From NCBI GenBank assembly GCA_949949005.1, contig CATLHM010000004.1:62001-126000 (forward strand): 64,000 nt of DNA, given 5' to 3'. Source of the DNA: an uncultured Lachnospiraceae bacterium. GTDB taxonomy: Bacteria > Bacillota > Clostridia > Lachnospirales > Lachnospiraceae. The position numbers were made by a program, and so were the translations under genes. Shown here in pieces: positions 29,342 through 38,479 of this stretch (position 1 is its first letter; every line of letters starts with the position of its first letter). The notes under the pieces were generated by a model. It was not told where the DNA came from. It saw nothing but the letters and a program-made list of their open reading frames with translations, and ran no database searches.

Positions 29342-31699
29342 ATGAGTACTACAATTAAAATTGTCTCAGCAGTATTAAAGGCGGTGGTAGGAGATAAGGT
29401 TGGGAGTGGATTAGTTCAGGATTTGATTGGAATTTCAATAGATGAGGCATCTGAAAAAAGCATAAATGAGATTGCGGACTTTATTGATAAAGAAAAATTT
29501 AAGATTGGCCGGATTCTTTCTGAAGAAAATTTGAAGTCTATGGGGATTTCAGAAAATAAAATTGATTATGTGATAGTTGAGATAAAGGATTTATTTTTTA
29601 AGGTTAGCATCACGGATGAAGTGCTTGAACAATGCAGATATGATAGCATGAATTTGAGTGCCTTTTTGTGGAATAAATATAGAGAATATAGAAATGATTA
29701 TATAGAATGTGAAAGCGAGATTAAACAATGCTTATTTGTTATTGCGGAAACAATAATTAAGTTAGTGCGAGAGAGTGAAGAATTTGAAAAGGATGTTTTG
29801 GTACAGATCAGTAATTCTGTTGATGACACTAATGCAGAATTACAGAATATATCTGGTTATTTGAAAGAGAATTTCAGTAAGCTGGATGATAACAGCCAAA
29901 TGGTACTGAATATTCTACTGAAGATTTTAGAGCAGATCCAGAAAATGAGTGTGAAGGATAATAAATTAAAAAACAGGGATTGTGAGAAGGAAAAGTTCCA
30001 AAATAATAAAAAGCAACAATATATTGATATTTGGAATGGTAGATTATTCCTTCATGCGGATACGGATGAAAACCCGTTAACTTTAGCAGATGCATTTATT
30101 ATGCCTGATTATGAGATACATAAGGCTATTCAGAAAATGCGCTATTCATATTCTGGTACACTGGACGGAATTATTAAAGAATTTGCAGAATATGAGAGAA
30201 CATCTACAATGCTTATTACAGGCGCCCCAGGTATAGGAAAATCAACTATTACTTCGTGGATGGCAAATAAGTATAAGGACGATGATCGGTTTATTATATT
30301 ACGGTTTCGTGATTGGGATAGCGAAGAATTGGAACAGGGATTGCAAAAGGCTATCTGTAATGAGTTGGAATGTGAAAACAAAGACTTGAATGATAAGATC
30401 TTGATTTTGGATGGATTCGATGAGATGAAATCGTTAGATATTCGCAATAGATTGCTCCATGTGTTTTTTAACGATATAAAGGATAGAAAAAATTTTAAGT
30501 GCATTATAACGTCAAGGCCAGCTTATATAGATTCGTCACACTTTCAAAATGTTATTGAACTTAAGGAATTTAATATAAATAAAGTAGATGCTTTCTACAG
30601 AAGTATGAAAGGGAGAGGGTTGACTGGAAGAGAAAAAATGGAGTTAAACTTGGAGGTGCTGGGGATTCCGGTAATATTATATATGGCTATTATGTCAGGC
30701 ATAGATATTAATGAAAACCACACTAAACCGGAGTTATATAACAAAATTTTTGCAGAGGAAGGAGGTATATTTGATAAGTTTTATGATGGCAAAAATGAAT
30801 ATAGTGAAGGTTCACAGATTATGAGGGATTCTGATAATATAGAAAAGTATTTAAAATTTTTGTGTGAGATTGCATACAAAATGTTTGCAGATAATAAGCA
30901 GAATTTAAAAACGGAAGCTTGTAAAGTTCCGGAATTAGTGTTCCAAAAAGATACGGTAAGTATTTTAGAATTTCCGATTAAGCATTTATTTGAGAATACA
31001 GAAACAAATATTGAATTTATTCATAAATCTATATATGAGTATTTTGTTTCTGAATTCATTTATATACATATCATTAAGAGAATAGGGCAATGCGGGGATA
31101 GAAATTATTTAGCCGGAGAAATTGCTGGCTTGCTAAACTGCAATCATTTATCAGAAGAAATCTGTGAGTTTTTAAAGTACAAGGTTAGTCAAAAAGCAAA
31201 TGTAAATTCATTTAACGGTGTTTTTGATACATTTAATTTAATGATACGTGATGGCATGACGTATCATATGGCCGATCGTTGTAAAAATATAATAAAGTGC
31301 GAAATGAATGTATTCGCTAATATGCTCGAAATTATACATCTGTGGAATAATGGGAATTTTGTGTTCGATAGTAAAATTTTCGATTACTTGAAATATAATT
31401 ATGGATATGAACTTAATTTGTCCGGAATTGATTTGGCAGGCAAAAACTTATCAAAGTTACTGCTAACTAATGTGAATTTAAGCAATGCAAGGTTGGATTC
31501 TGCAAATTTGGGAGGTATGGATTTAAGAAGTACAAAGTTTATAGGAGCAAGCATAGGTAACATTAATTTGGATGAGGCGATTTTAGACGGGGCGATATTC
31601 TCGGAGAGTCAAGTTACGTATTTGGATAAGAAATATAATCTATCTGGTATTAAAGTATATTGTAGTACAAATAATAAGGTATTAAATTATGAGTATTAA
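29342..31699 (+). CDS. NACHT/STAND NTPase with helical N-terminus and C-terminal pentapeptide repeats
   Basis: Walker A LITGAPGIGKSTITSWMA, Walker B DKILILDGFDEM, TSRPAY sensor; C-terminus LNLSGIDLAGKNLSKLLLTNVNLSNARLDSANLGGMDLRSTKFIGASIGNINLDEAILDGAIF. Confidence 0.88.
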   Translation: MSTTIKIVSAVLKAVVGDKVGSGLVQDLIGISIDEASEKSINEIADFIDKEKFKIGRILSEENLKSMGISENKIDYVIVEIKDLFFKVSITDEVLEQCRYDSMNLSAFLWNKYREYRNDYIECESEIKQCLFVIAETIIKLVRESEEFEKDVLVQISNSVDDTNAELQNISGYLKENFSKLDDNSQMVLNILLKILEQIQKMSVKDNKLKNRDCEKEKFQNNKKQQYIDIWNGRLFLHADTDENPLTLADAFIMPDYEIHKAIQKMRYSYSGTLDGIIKEFAEYERTSTMLITGAPGIGKSTITSWMANKYKDDDRFIILRFRDWDSEELEQGLQKAICNELECENKDLNDKILILDGFDEMKSLDIRNRLLHVFFNDIKDRKNFKCIITSRPAYIDSSHFQNVIELKEFNINKVDAFYRSMKGRGLTGREKMELNLEVLGIPVILYMAIMSGIDINENHTKPELYNKIFAEEGGIFDKFYDGKNEYSEGSQIMRDSDNIEKYLKFLCEIAYKMFADNKQNLKTEACKVPELVFQKDTVSILEFPIKHLFENTETNIEFIHKSIYEYFVSEFIYIHIIKRIGQCGDRNYLAGEIAGLLNCNHLSEEICEFLKYKVSQKANVNSFNGVFDTFNLMIRDGMTYHMADRCKNIIKCEMNVFANMLEIIHLWNNGNFVFDSKIFDYLKYNYGYELNLSGIDLAGKNLSKLLLTNVNLSNARLDSANLGGMDLRSTKFIGASIGNINLDEAILDGAIFSESQVTYLDKKYNLSGIKVYCSTNNKVLNYEY

Positions 31700-31829
31700 A
31701 AATGATACAGCATTTGCACAGATTTGAAAGGACATTTTATAGGCAGAGAAAAAGCAGATATCAATCATAGTTTATAAATATTTCCTAATGGGAGATTGTA
31801 TTTCGCGGCTCCCCCGTTACCACAAAGAA

Positions 31830-31902
31830 TGGAGCATACGGGACTTGAACCCGTGACCTCCACACTGCCAGTGTGGCGCGCTCCCAACTGCGCTAATGCC
31901 CC
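31830..31902 (-). tRNA. tRNA-Ala(GGC)
   Basis: GGGGCAT...CCACACTGGCAGTGTGG...ATGCTCCA; anticodon GGC, G3:U70 pair, GTTCAAGTC T-loop. Confidence 0.96.
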
Positions 31903-32047
31903 ATAAGAAAAGTATAACACAAATTTCGTAAAAAACAACAAAAAAATAATTGACAGAAATTTAGCACCAAAAACAACAAAAAGACTCATAATAACAGAAT
32001 AGATATATAATTAACAAATAATCAGACAATTTACCAAATATTCGTTA

Positions 32048-32076
32048 TTTACAACCGGTGAAAACAGGTGTATATT
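32048..32076 (+). promoter_or_regulatory. Putative gltB promoter TTTACA-N17-TATATT
   Basis: Motif match just upstream of the leader hairpins. Confidence 0.45.
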
Positions 32077-32083
32077 ATAACAT

Positions 32084-32132
32084 ACAGGTCGCAAAGGAGC
32101 GTACAGGAGAGCCCCTTTGCGACCTGTTTTTT
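32084..32132 (+). terminator. Leader terminator/attenuator hairpin upstream of gltB
   Basis: acaggtcgcaaagg agcgtacaggagagcc cctttgcgacctgt followed by TTTTT. Confidence 0.75.
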
Positions 32133-32133
32133 C

Positions 32134-32165
32134 GTCCCATAAAATATCCGAAGCTTTTGTGGGAC
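32134..32165 (+). promoter_or_regulatory. Second leader hairpin before gltB RBS
   Basis: gtcccataaaa tatccgaagc ttttgtgggac (one G-U pair). Confidence 0.6.
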
Positions 32166-32200
32166 AAAAACAAACTCTTTTGAATAAGGAGGAAAAAGAC

Positions 32201-35200
32201 ATGTTTGATGTAAAAAATACTCATCCCAAGGCGCCCTTATACCGGCAGGAATTTGAGCATGATAACTGCGGGATCGGGGCCTGCGTGAATATGAAAGGGG
32301 TGAAGAGCCGGGAGACAGTGGTAAACGCCCTTAAGATTGTGGAAAATTTAGAGCATCGCGCCGGGAAGGACGCGGAGGGCAAAACCGGCGACGGGGTTGG
32401 AATCCTGACGCAGGTTCCCCATAAGTTTTTTAAGAAGGTGACGGCCCCTTTGGGGATTGCCATCGGAGGTGAGAGGGAGTACGGCGTCGGCATGTTCTTC
32501 TTTCCCCAGGAGGAGCTGCGCAAGAACCAGGCAAAAAAAATGTTTGAGATCATTGTGGAAAAGGAGGGGCTTACTTTCCTGGGGTGGCGGGAAGTGCCCA
32601 CCGAGCCTTCCGTGCTGGGGCATAAGGCTGTGGAGTGTATGCCTCATATCATGCAGGCCTTTATCAAAAAGCCGGCGGAGGTGGAGAAGGGGGTTGCCTT
32701 TGACCGGCTTCTGTATGTGGTGAGGCGGGTCTTTGAGCAGTCCTCGGACAATACCTATGTGGTGTCTTTATCCAGCCGGACCATCGTGTATAAGGGGATG
32801 TTTCTGGTAGGGCAGCTGCGCACCTTTTTTACGGATTTGCAGGATAAGGATTTCGAATCGGCCATTGCCATGGTGCATTCGCGTTTTTCCACCAACACCA
32901 ATCCAAGCTGGGAGCGGGCCCATCCCAACAGGTTTATCGTACATAACGGGGAGATCAACACCATCCGGGGCAATGCGGATAAGATGCTGGCTCGGGAGGA
33001 AAATATGGAGTCGGAGCATTTAAAGGGGCTTTTGCACAAGGTGCTTCCGGTGGTGAATACGGCGGGCTCCGATTCGGCCATGCTGGACAATACCCTGGAA
33101 TTTCTGGTGATGAGCGGTATGGATCTGCCGCTGGCGGTGATGATTACCATTCCCGAGCCCTGGGCCAACAACCAGACCATGTCTCAGCACAAAAGGGATT
33201 TTTATCAGTATTATGCGACCATGATGGAGCCCTGGGATGGCCCGGCCTCCATTCTGTTTTGCGACGGGGATGTGATGGGGGCCGTGCTTGACCGGAATGG
33301 CCTGCGGCCTTCCCGGTACATGATCACCGATGGCGATCAGCTTATTTTGTCCTCAGAGGTGGGGGTGCTGGACATTGACCCTGCCAGGATCCTGGTAAAG
33401 GAGCGGCTCCGCCCCGGCAAAATGCTGCTGGTGGATACGGTGAGAGGAAAAGTGATTGACGATGATGAGCTGAAGGAAACCTACGCCTCGAGGCAGCCCT
33501 ACGGGGAATGGCTGGATCGGAATCTGGTATATCTCCATGATCTGAAGATTCCCAATGAAAGGGTGCCGGAGTTTAGCCCCCAGGAGCGGCAGCGGATGCA
33601 GAAGGCTTTTGGCTATTCCTACGAGGAAGTCAAAAACAGCATCCTTCCCATGGCAAGAACGGGCGGGGAGGCCATTGCGGCCATGGGAGTGGATACCCCC
33701 CTTCCGGTGCTGAGCAAGACCCATCATCCTCTGTTTCATTATTTTAAGCAGCTTTTTGCCCAGGTGACCAATCCTCCCATCGACGCCATCCGGGAGGAGA
33801 TCGTGACCTCCACCACGGTTTATGTGGGAACGGACGGAAATATTTTGGAGGAGATTCCCAAGAACTGCAACATGCTCCGGGTGAATAACCCGATTTTGAC
33901 CAACACAGACCTGATGAAGATCAAGAGCATGAAAAAGGACGGCTTCAAGGTGGAGGTGATTCCCATTACCTATTACAAAAACACCAGACTGGAGAGGGCC
34001 ATTGACCGTCTCTTCGTGGAGGTGGATCGGGCATACCGGGACGGGGTGAATATTATGGTGCTTTCCGACCGGGGGGTGGACGAAAACCACGTGGCCATTC
34101 CTTCCCTGCTTGCCATTTCCGCCCTGAACCGGCATCTGGTGGTGACCAAGAAAAAAACCAGCGTGGCCCTGATCCTGGAGTCCGGGGAACCCAGGGAGGT
34201 TCACCACTTTGCCACCCTTTTGGGCTACGGGGCCTGCGCCATCAATCCCTATCTGGCCCAGGAATCCATCAAGGAGTTGATCGACTCCCATATGCTGGAT
34301 AAGGATTACTATGCGGCGGTGGAGGATTACAACAATGCCATTCTCCACGGTATTGTAAAGATTGCCTCCAAGATGGGGATCAGCACCATCCAGTCCTATG
34401 AGGGCTCCCAGATCTTTGAGGCTATTGGAATCGACAAGGAAGTGATCAACAAATATTTCCCTCATACGGTCTGCCGGGTTGGGGGTATTACATTGGAGGA
34501 CATTGAAAAGCAGGTGGACGATCTGCATTCCCAGGCCTTTGACCCCCTTGGGCTCGCCAATGACCTGACGCTGGATAGTCTGGGACACCACAAAATGCGC
34601 AGCGGGGCGGATGAGCATCTTTACAATCCGGCCACCATCCATCTGTTGCAGGAATCTACCAGAAGAGGGGATTACCAGCTTTTTAAAGAATATACCGCGC
34701 TGGTCAATGATGAAACTTCGGTAAAAAATCTCCGGGGGCTCATGGATTTCAATTTCCCTGAAAAGGGGGTTCCCATTGATGAGGTAGAAAGCGTGGATTC
34801 CATCGTGACCCGCTTCAAGACAGGAGCCATGTCTTACGGTTCCATCTCAAAGGAGGCCCATGAGACTATGGCAATCGCCATGAACCGTCTCCATGGCCGC
34901 TCCAACTCCGGGGAAGGGGGAGAGGAGCCGGAACGTCTTACGGTGGGGGCCGATGGGGTCAACAAATGCTCTGCCATCAAGCAGGTGGCCTCGGGACGGT
35001 TTGGGGTTACCAGCAGGTACTTAGTCAGCGCAGAGGAGATTCAGATCAAGATGGCTCAGGGAGCCAAGCCGGGAGAAGGGGGGCATCTGCCGGGAGGAAA
35101 AGTGTATCCCTGGATTGCCAAGACCAGACATTCCACGCCGGGGGTCAGCCTGATTTCCCCGCCGCCCCATCATGACATTTATTCCATAGAGGATTTGGCG

Positions 35201-36751
35201 GAGCTGATCTATGATCTGAAAAATGCCAACAAGCAGGCAAGGATCAGCGTGAAGCTGGTTTCCGAGGCGGGTGTGGGAACGGTAGCCGCCGGTGTGGCCA
35301 AGGCCGGGGCACAGGTGATTCTGGTTTCCGGTTATGACGGCGGTACGGGGGCGGCGCCCAGAAGTTCTATCCACAACGCAGGGCTTCCCTGGGAGCTGGG
35401 ACTGGCAGAAACCCATCAGACTCTGATTATGAACGGTCTTAGAAATAAAGTGAGGATCGAAACCGACGGAAAGCTTATGAGCGGCCGGGACGTGGCCATT
35501 GCGGCGATCCTAGGGGCGGAGGAGTTTGGCTTTGCAACGGCTCCCCTGGTAACCATGGGATGCGTCATGATGCGTGTCTGCAACCTGGATACCTGTCCGG
35601 TAGGCGTGGCTACCCAGAATCCGGAGTTGCGCAAAAATTTCCGGGGAAAGCCCGAATATGTGATGAACTTCATGCGCTTTATTGCCCAGGAGCTGCGGGA
35701 GTATATGGCAAGGCTGGGAGTGCGTAGCGTGGATGAGCTGGTGGGGCACACGGAGCTTCTCAGGGTCAGGGAGGACTTGACAGAACGCCAGAGCAAGGTG
35801 GACTTAAGCCAGATTCTCTCCAATCCCTATGCGGGAGGAAAAGAGAAAGTGACCTTTGATCCCAGGCAGGTTTATGACTTTAAGCTGGAAAACACAGCGG
35901 ACGAGAGGGTGTTGTTAAAGCAGCTCAACAAGTCCATTGACGCAGGAAGCAAACGCAGCCTCGAGGTGGACGTGAAAAATACGGACAGAGCTTTCGGCAC
36001 CATCCTTGGTTCGGAGATTACCAGAAGGCTTGGGGACGATTTGGAGGAAGATACCTACCGGGTGCTCTGCAGCGGGGCGGGAGGCCAGAGCTTCGGCGCT
36101 TTTATTCCCAGGGGACTTACCCTGGAGCTGGTAGGGGACAGCAACGATTACTTTGGAAAAGGGCTTTCCGGCGGAAAGCTGGTGGTTTATCCTCCCAAGG
36201 GAAGCCGTTTTAAGGCGGAGGAAAACATTATAATAGGAAACGTTGCGCTCTATGGGGCCACCAGCGGAAAGGCTTTTATAGGCGGCGTGGCGGGAGAGAG
36301 GTTCTGCGTGAGAAATTCCGGCGCTATTGCGGTGGTGGAGGGTGTAGGCGACCACGGCTGCGAGTACATGACGGGAGGCCGTGTGGTGGTGCTTGGCCCC
36401 ACAGGTAAGAATTTTGCGGCAGGCATGAGCGGCGGCATCGCCTATGTGCTGGATGAGGATAACGATCTGTATATCCGCCTGAATAAGGAGATGGTTTCCT
36501 CCTATGAAGTGACCTCCAAGTACGACGTAATCGAGCTGAAGGAAATGATCAAGGAGCATGTGGCTCTGACCAATTCCGCGAAAGGGAAGCTGATACTGGA
36601 TCATTTCAAGGAATATCTTCCTAAATTTAAGAAGATCATTCCCTATGATTATGAAAAGATTCTTACCAGCATCGTACAGATGGAAGAAAAGGGACTCAGT
36701 GCGCAGCAGGCGCAGATCGAGGCTTTTTATGCCATGAAGGCGGCGAAGTAA
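32201..36751 (+). CDS. gltB: Glutamate synthase large subunit
   Basis: N-terminal Ntn amidotransferase FEHDNCGIGACVNMKG, KPGEGGHLPGGKVYPWIAKTRHSTPGVSLISPPPHHDIYSIEDL, C-terminal GXGXG beta-helix. Confidence 0.97.
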   Translation: MFDVKNTHPKAPLYRQEFEHDNCGIGACVNMKGVKSRETVVNALKIVENLEHRAGKDAEGKTGDGVGILTQVPHKFFKKVTAPLGIAIGGEREYGVGMFFFPQEELRKNQAKKMFEIIVEKEGLTFLGWREVPTEPSVLGHKAVECMPHIMQAFIKKPAEVEKGVAFDRLLYVVRRVFEQSSDNTYVVSLSSRTIVYKGMFLVGQLRTFFTDLQDKDFESAIAMVHSRFSTNTNPSWERAHPNRFIVHNGEINTIRGNADKMLAREENMESEHLKGLLHKVLPVVNTAGSDSAMLDNTLEFLVMSGMDLPLAVMITIPEPWANNQTMSQHKRDFYQYYATMMEPWDGPASILFCDGDVMGAVLDRNGLRPSRYMITDGDQLILSSEVGVLDIDPARILVKERLRPGKMLLVDTVRGKVIDDDELKETYASRQPYGEWLDRNLVYLHDLKIPNERVPEFSPQERQRMQKAFGYSYEEVKNSILPMARTGGEAIAAMGVDTPLPVLSKTHHPLFHYFKQLFAQVTNPPIDAIREEIVTSTTVYVGTDGNILEEIPKNCNMLRVNNPILTNTDLMKIKSMKKDGFKVEVIPITYYKNTRLERAIDRLFVEVDRAYRDGVNIMVLSDRGVDENHVAIPSLLAISALNRHLVVTKKKTSVALILESGEPREVHHFATLLGYGACAINPYLAQESIKELIDSHMLDKDYYAAVEDYNNAILHGIVKIASKMGISTIQSYEGSQIFEAIGIDKEVINKYFPHTVCRVGGITLEDIEKQVDDLHSQAFDPLGLANDLTLDSLGHHKMRSGADEHLYNPATIHLLQESTRRGDYQLFKEYTALVNDETSVKNLRGLMDFNFPEKGVPIDEVESVDSIVTRFKTGAMSYGSISKEAHETMAIAMNRLHGRSNSGEGGEEPERLTVGADGVNKCSAIKQVASGRFGVTSRYLVSAEEIQIKMAQGAKPGEGGHLPGGKVYPWIAKTRHSTPGVSLISPPPHHDIYSIEDLAELIYDLKNANKQARISVKLVSEAGVGTVAAGVAKAGAQVILVSGYDGGTGAAPRSSIHNAGLPWELGLAETHQTLIMNGLRNKVRIETDGKLMSGRDVAIAAILGAEEFGFATAPLVTMGCVMMRVCNLDTCPVGVATQNPELRKNFRGKPEYVMNFMRFIAQELREYMARLGVRSVDELVGHTELLRVREDLTERQSKVDLSQILSNPYAGGKEKVTFDPRQVYDFKLENTADERVLLKQLNKSIDAGSKRSLEVDVKNTDRAFGTILGSEITRRLGDDLEEDTYRVLCSGAGGQSFGAFIPRGLTLELVGDSNDYFGKGLSGGKLVVYPPKGSRFKAEENIIIGNVALYGATSGKAFIGGVAGERFCVRNSGAIAVVEGVGDHGCEYMTGGRVVVLGPTGKNFAAGMSGGIAYVLDEDNDLYIRLNKEMVSSYEVTSKYDVIELKEMIKEHVALTNSAKGKLILDHFKEYLPKFKKIIPYDYEKILTSIVQMEEKGLSAQQAQIEAFYAMKAAK

Positions 36752-36831
36752 AAACCGTTACTGTGAGCGGACTTAAGGTCGTTCAAAGTAATCAATAATC
36801 TTCGGAATCGGAAAGGAGCAAGGGTGTAACA

Positions 36832-38316
36832 ATGGGTAAACCAACCGGATTTATGGATTATAAAAGAGAGGTATCAAAGGACAGAAGCCCCAGGGAAAGG
36901 ATCAGGGATTTTCAGGAATTTCACGAGCATCTTCCCAGGGAGCGGCAGCAGCTCCAGGGAGCCAGGTGTATGGAGTGCGGCGTCCCTTTCTGCCAGTCGG
37001 GAATGACCATCTGCGGCATGACCAGCGGCTGTCCGCTGCACAATCTGGTGCCAGAGTGGAATGATCTGGTCTATATCGGAAACTGGGAGCAGGCCTACAA
37101 CCGCCTGGTGAAGACCAACAGCTTCCCGGAATTTACTTCCCGGGTATGTCCGGCCCTGTGTGAGGCGGCCTGCACCTGCGGCCTCATCGGGGAACCGGTG
37201 GCAACCAGAGAGAATGAGTATGCCATCATCGAAAATGCTTACGAAAAAGGATATGCCGACCCGAGACCGCCCAAGGTTAGGACGGGAAAGACTGTGGCCG
37301 TGGTGGGGAGCGGCCCCTCGGGCCTTGCGGTGGCAGACCAGCTCAACAAGCGGGGGCACAGCGTTACGGTCTTTGAGCGCTCCGACCGTGTGGGAGGACT
37401 TCTCATGTACGGCATTCCCAACATGAAGCTGGAAAAGCAGGTTGTGGAGCGGAAGATCAAGGTGATGGAGGCGGAGGGCGTTACCTTCGTCACAGGTACG
37501 GATGTGGGAAAGGATCTGAAAGCGGAAAAGCTGCTGAAGGATTTTGACCGGGTGGTGCTTGCCTGCGGCGCCTCCAATCCAAGGGACATAAACGCCCCGG
37601 GGCGGGATGCCAAGGGAATTTACTTTGCGGTGGATTTCCTGAAAGCGAACACAAAGAGCCTTTTGGACTCAAATTTCCAGGACGGAAAGTTTGTAAGCAC
37701 CAAGGGTAAAAACGTGGTGATCATCGGCGGCGGCGATACCGGAAACGACTGTGTGGGCACCAGTATCCGCCACGGCTGTAAGTCCGTGACCCAGATCGAG
37801 ATGATGCCCAAAGCGCCGGATCAGCGCGCGGAAAACAACCGCTGGCCGGAGTGGCCGAAAATCTGCAAGACCGATTACGGCCAGGAGGAGGCCATCGCTC
37901 TCTTCGGACACGACCCGCGTATCTATGAGGCCACCGTGAAAGAGTTCGTGAAGGACAAAAACGGAAACTTGAAAGCGGTTAAGATCGTAAAGCTTTCCTG
38001 GGAGAAGGAGCCGGAGACAGGACGCATGAAGATGACCGAGATCCCAGGCTCCGAGCAGACCCTTCCCGCAGAGATCGTGCTGATCGCCGCAGGCTTTCTG
38101 GGGAGCCAGAAGTATGTGACGGACGCCTTTAAGGTGAACCTGGATAAGAGAACCAATGTGAGTACCGCACCGGGGCAGTATGAGACTTCGGTGAAAAATG
38201 TGTTTGCCGCCGGGGACATGCACCGGGGACAGTCTTTGGTGGTGTGGGCCATCCGGGAGGGAAGACAGGCCGCAAGGGCAGTGGATGAGAGTTTGATGGG
38301 GTATACGAATTTGTGA
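36832..38316 (+). CDS. gltD: Glutamate synthase small subunit
   Basis: RCMECGVPFCQSGMTICGMTSGCPLHNLVPEWNDLVY, VAVVGSGPSGLAVADQLNKRGHSVTVFER. Confidence 0.97.
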   Translation: MGKPTGFMDYKREVSKDRSPRERIRDFQEFHEHLPRERQQLQGARCMECGVPFCQSGMTICGMTSGCPLHNLVPEWNDLVYIGNWEQAYNRLVKTNSFPEFTSRVCPALCEAACTCGLIGEPVATRENEYAIIENAYEKGYADPRPPKVRTGKTVAVVGSGPSGLAVADQLNKRGHSVTVFERSDRVGGLLMYGIPNMKLEKQVVERKIKVMEAEGVTFVTGTDVGKDLKAEKLLKDFDRVVLACGASNPRDINAPGRDAKGIYFAVDFLKANTKSLLDSNFQDGKFVSTKGKNVVIIGGGDTGNDCVGTSIRHGCKSVTQIEMMPKAPDQRAENNRWPEWPKICKTDYGQEEAIALFGHDPRIYEATVKEFVKDKNGNLKAVKIVKLSWEKEPETGRMKMTEIPGSEQTLPAEIVLIAAGFLGSQKYVTDAFKVNLDKRTNVSTAPGQYETSVKNVFAAGDMHRGQSLVVWAIREGRQAARAVDESLMGYTNL

Positions 38317-38357
38317 TGATGTGAGGAAAGACAAATTCTATTATAAATTCTATTGAA

Positions 38358-38458
38358 AAAAATGCAGAATTCCGCAAAAGATTTCATTATACTATTGCTC
38401 TTTGAAAAGAAGTGTAATAGAATGTCTATTGAAGAAAAAAGCGGAATTCTGCATTTTT
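38358..38458. repeat. 18-bp perfect inverted repeat spaced by 65 nt, upstream of ATPase gene
   Basis: aaaaatgcagaattccgc (38358-38375) / gcggaattctgcattttt (38441-38458). Confidence 0.85.
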
Positions 38459-38479
38459 ATAAAATGGACGGGGAGAATT

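Noticed and set aside
33353-34642. 429-aa minus-strand ORF antisense to gltB
   Set aside because: Shadow ORF within a clearly coding, conserved gltB; His/Gly-rich nonsense translation.
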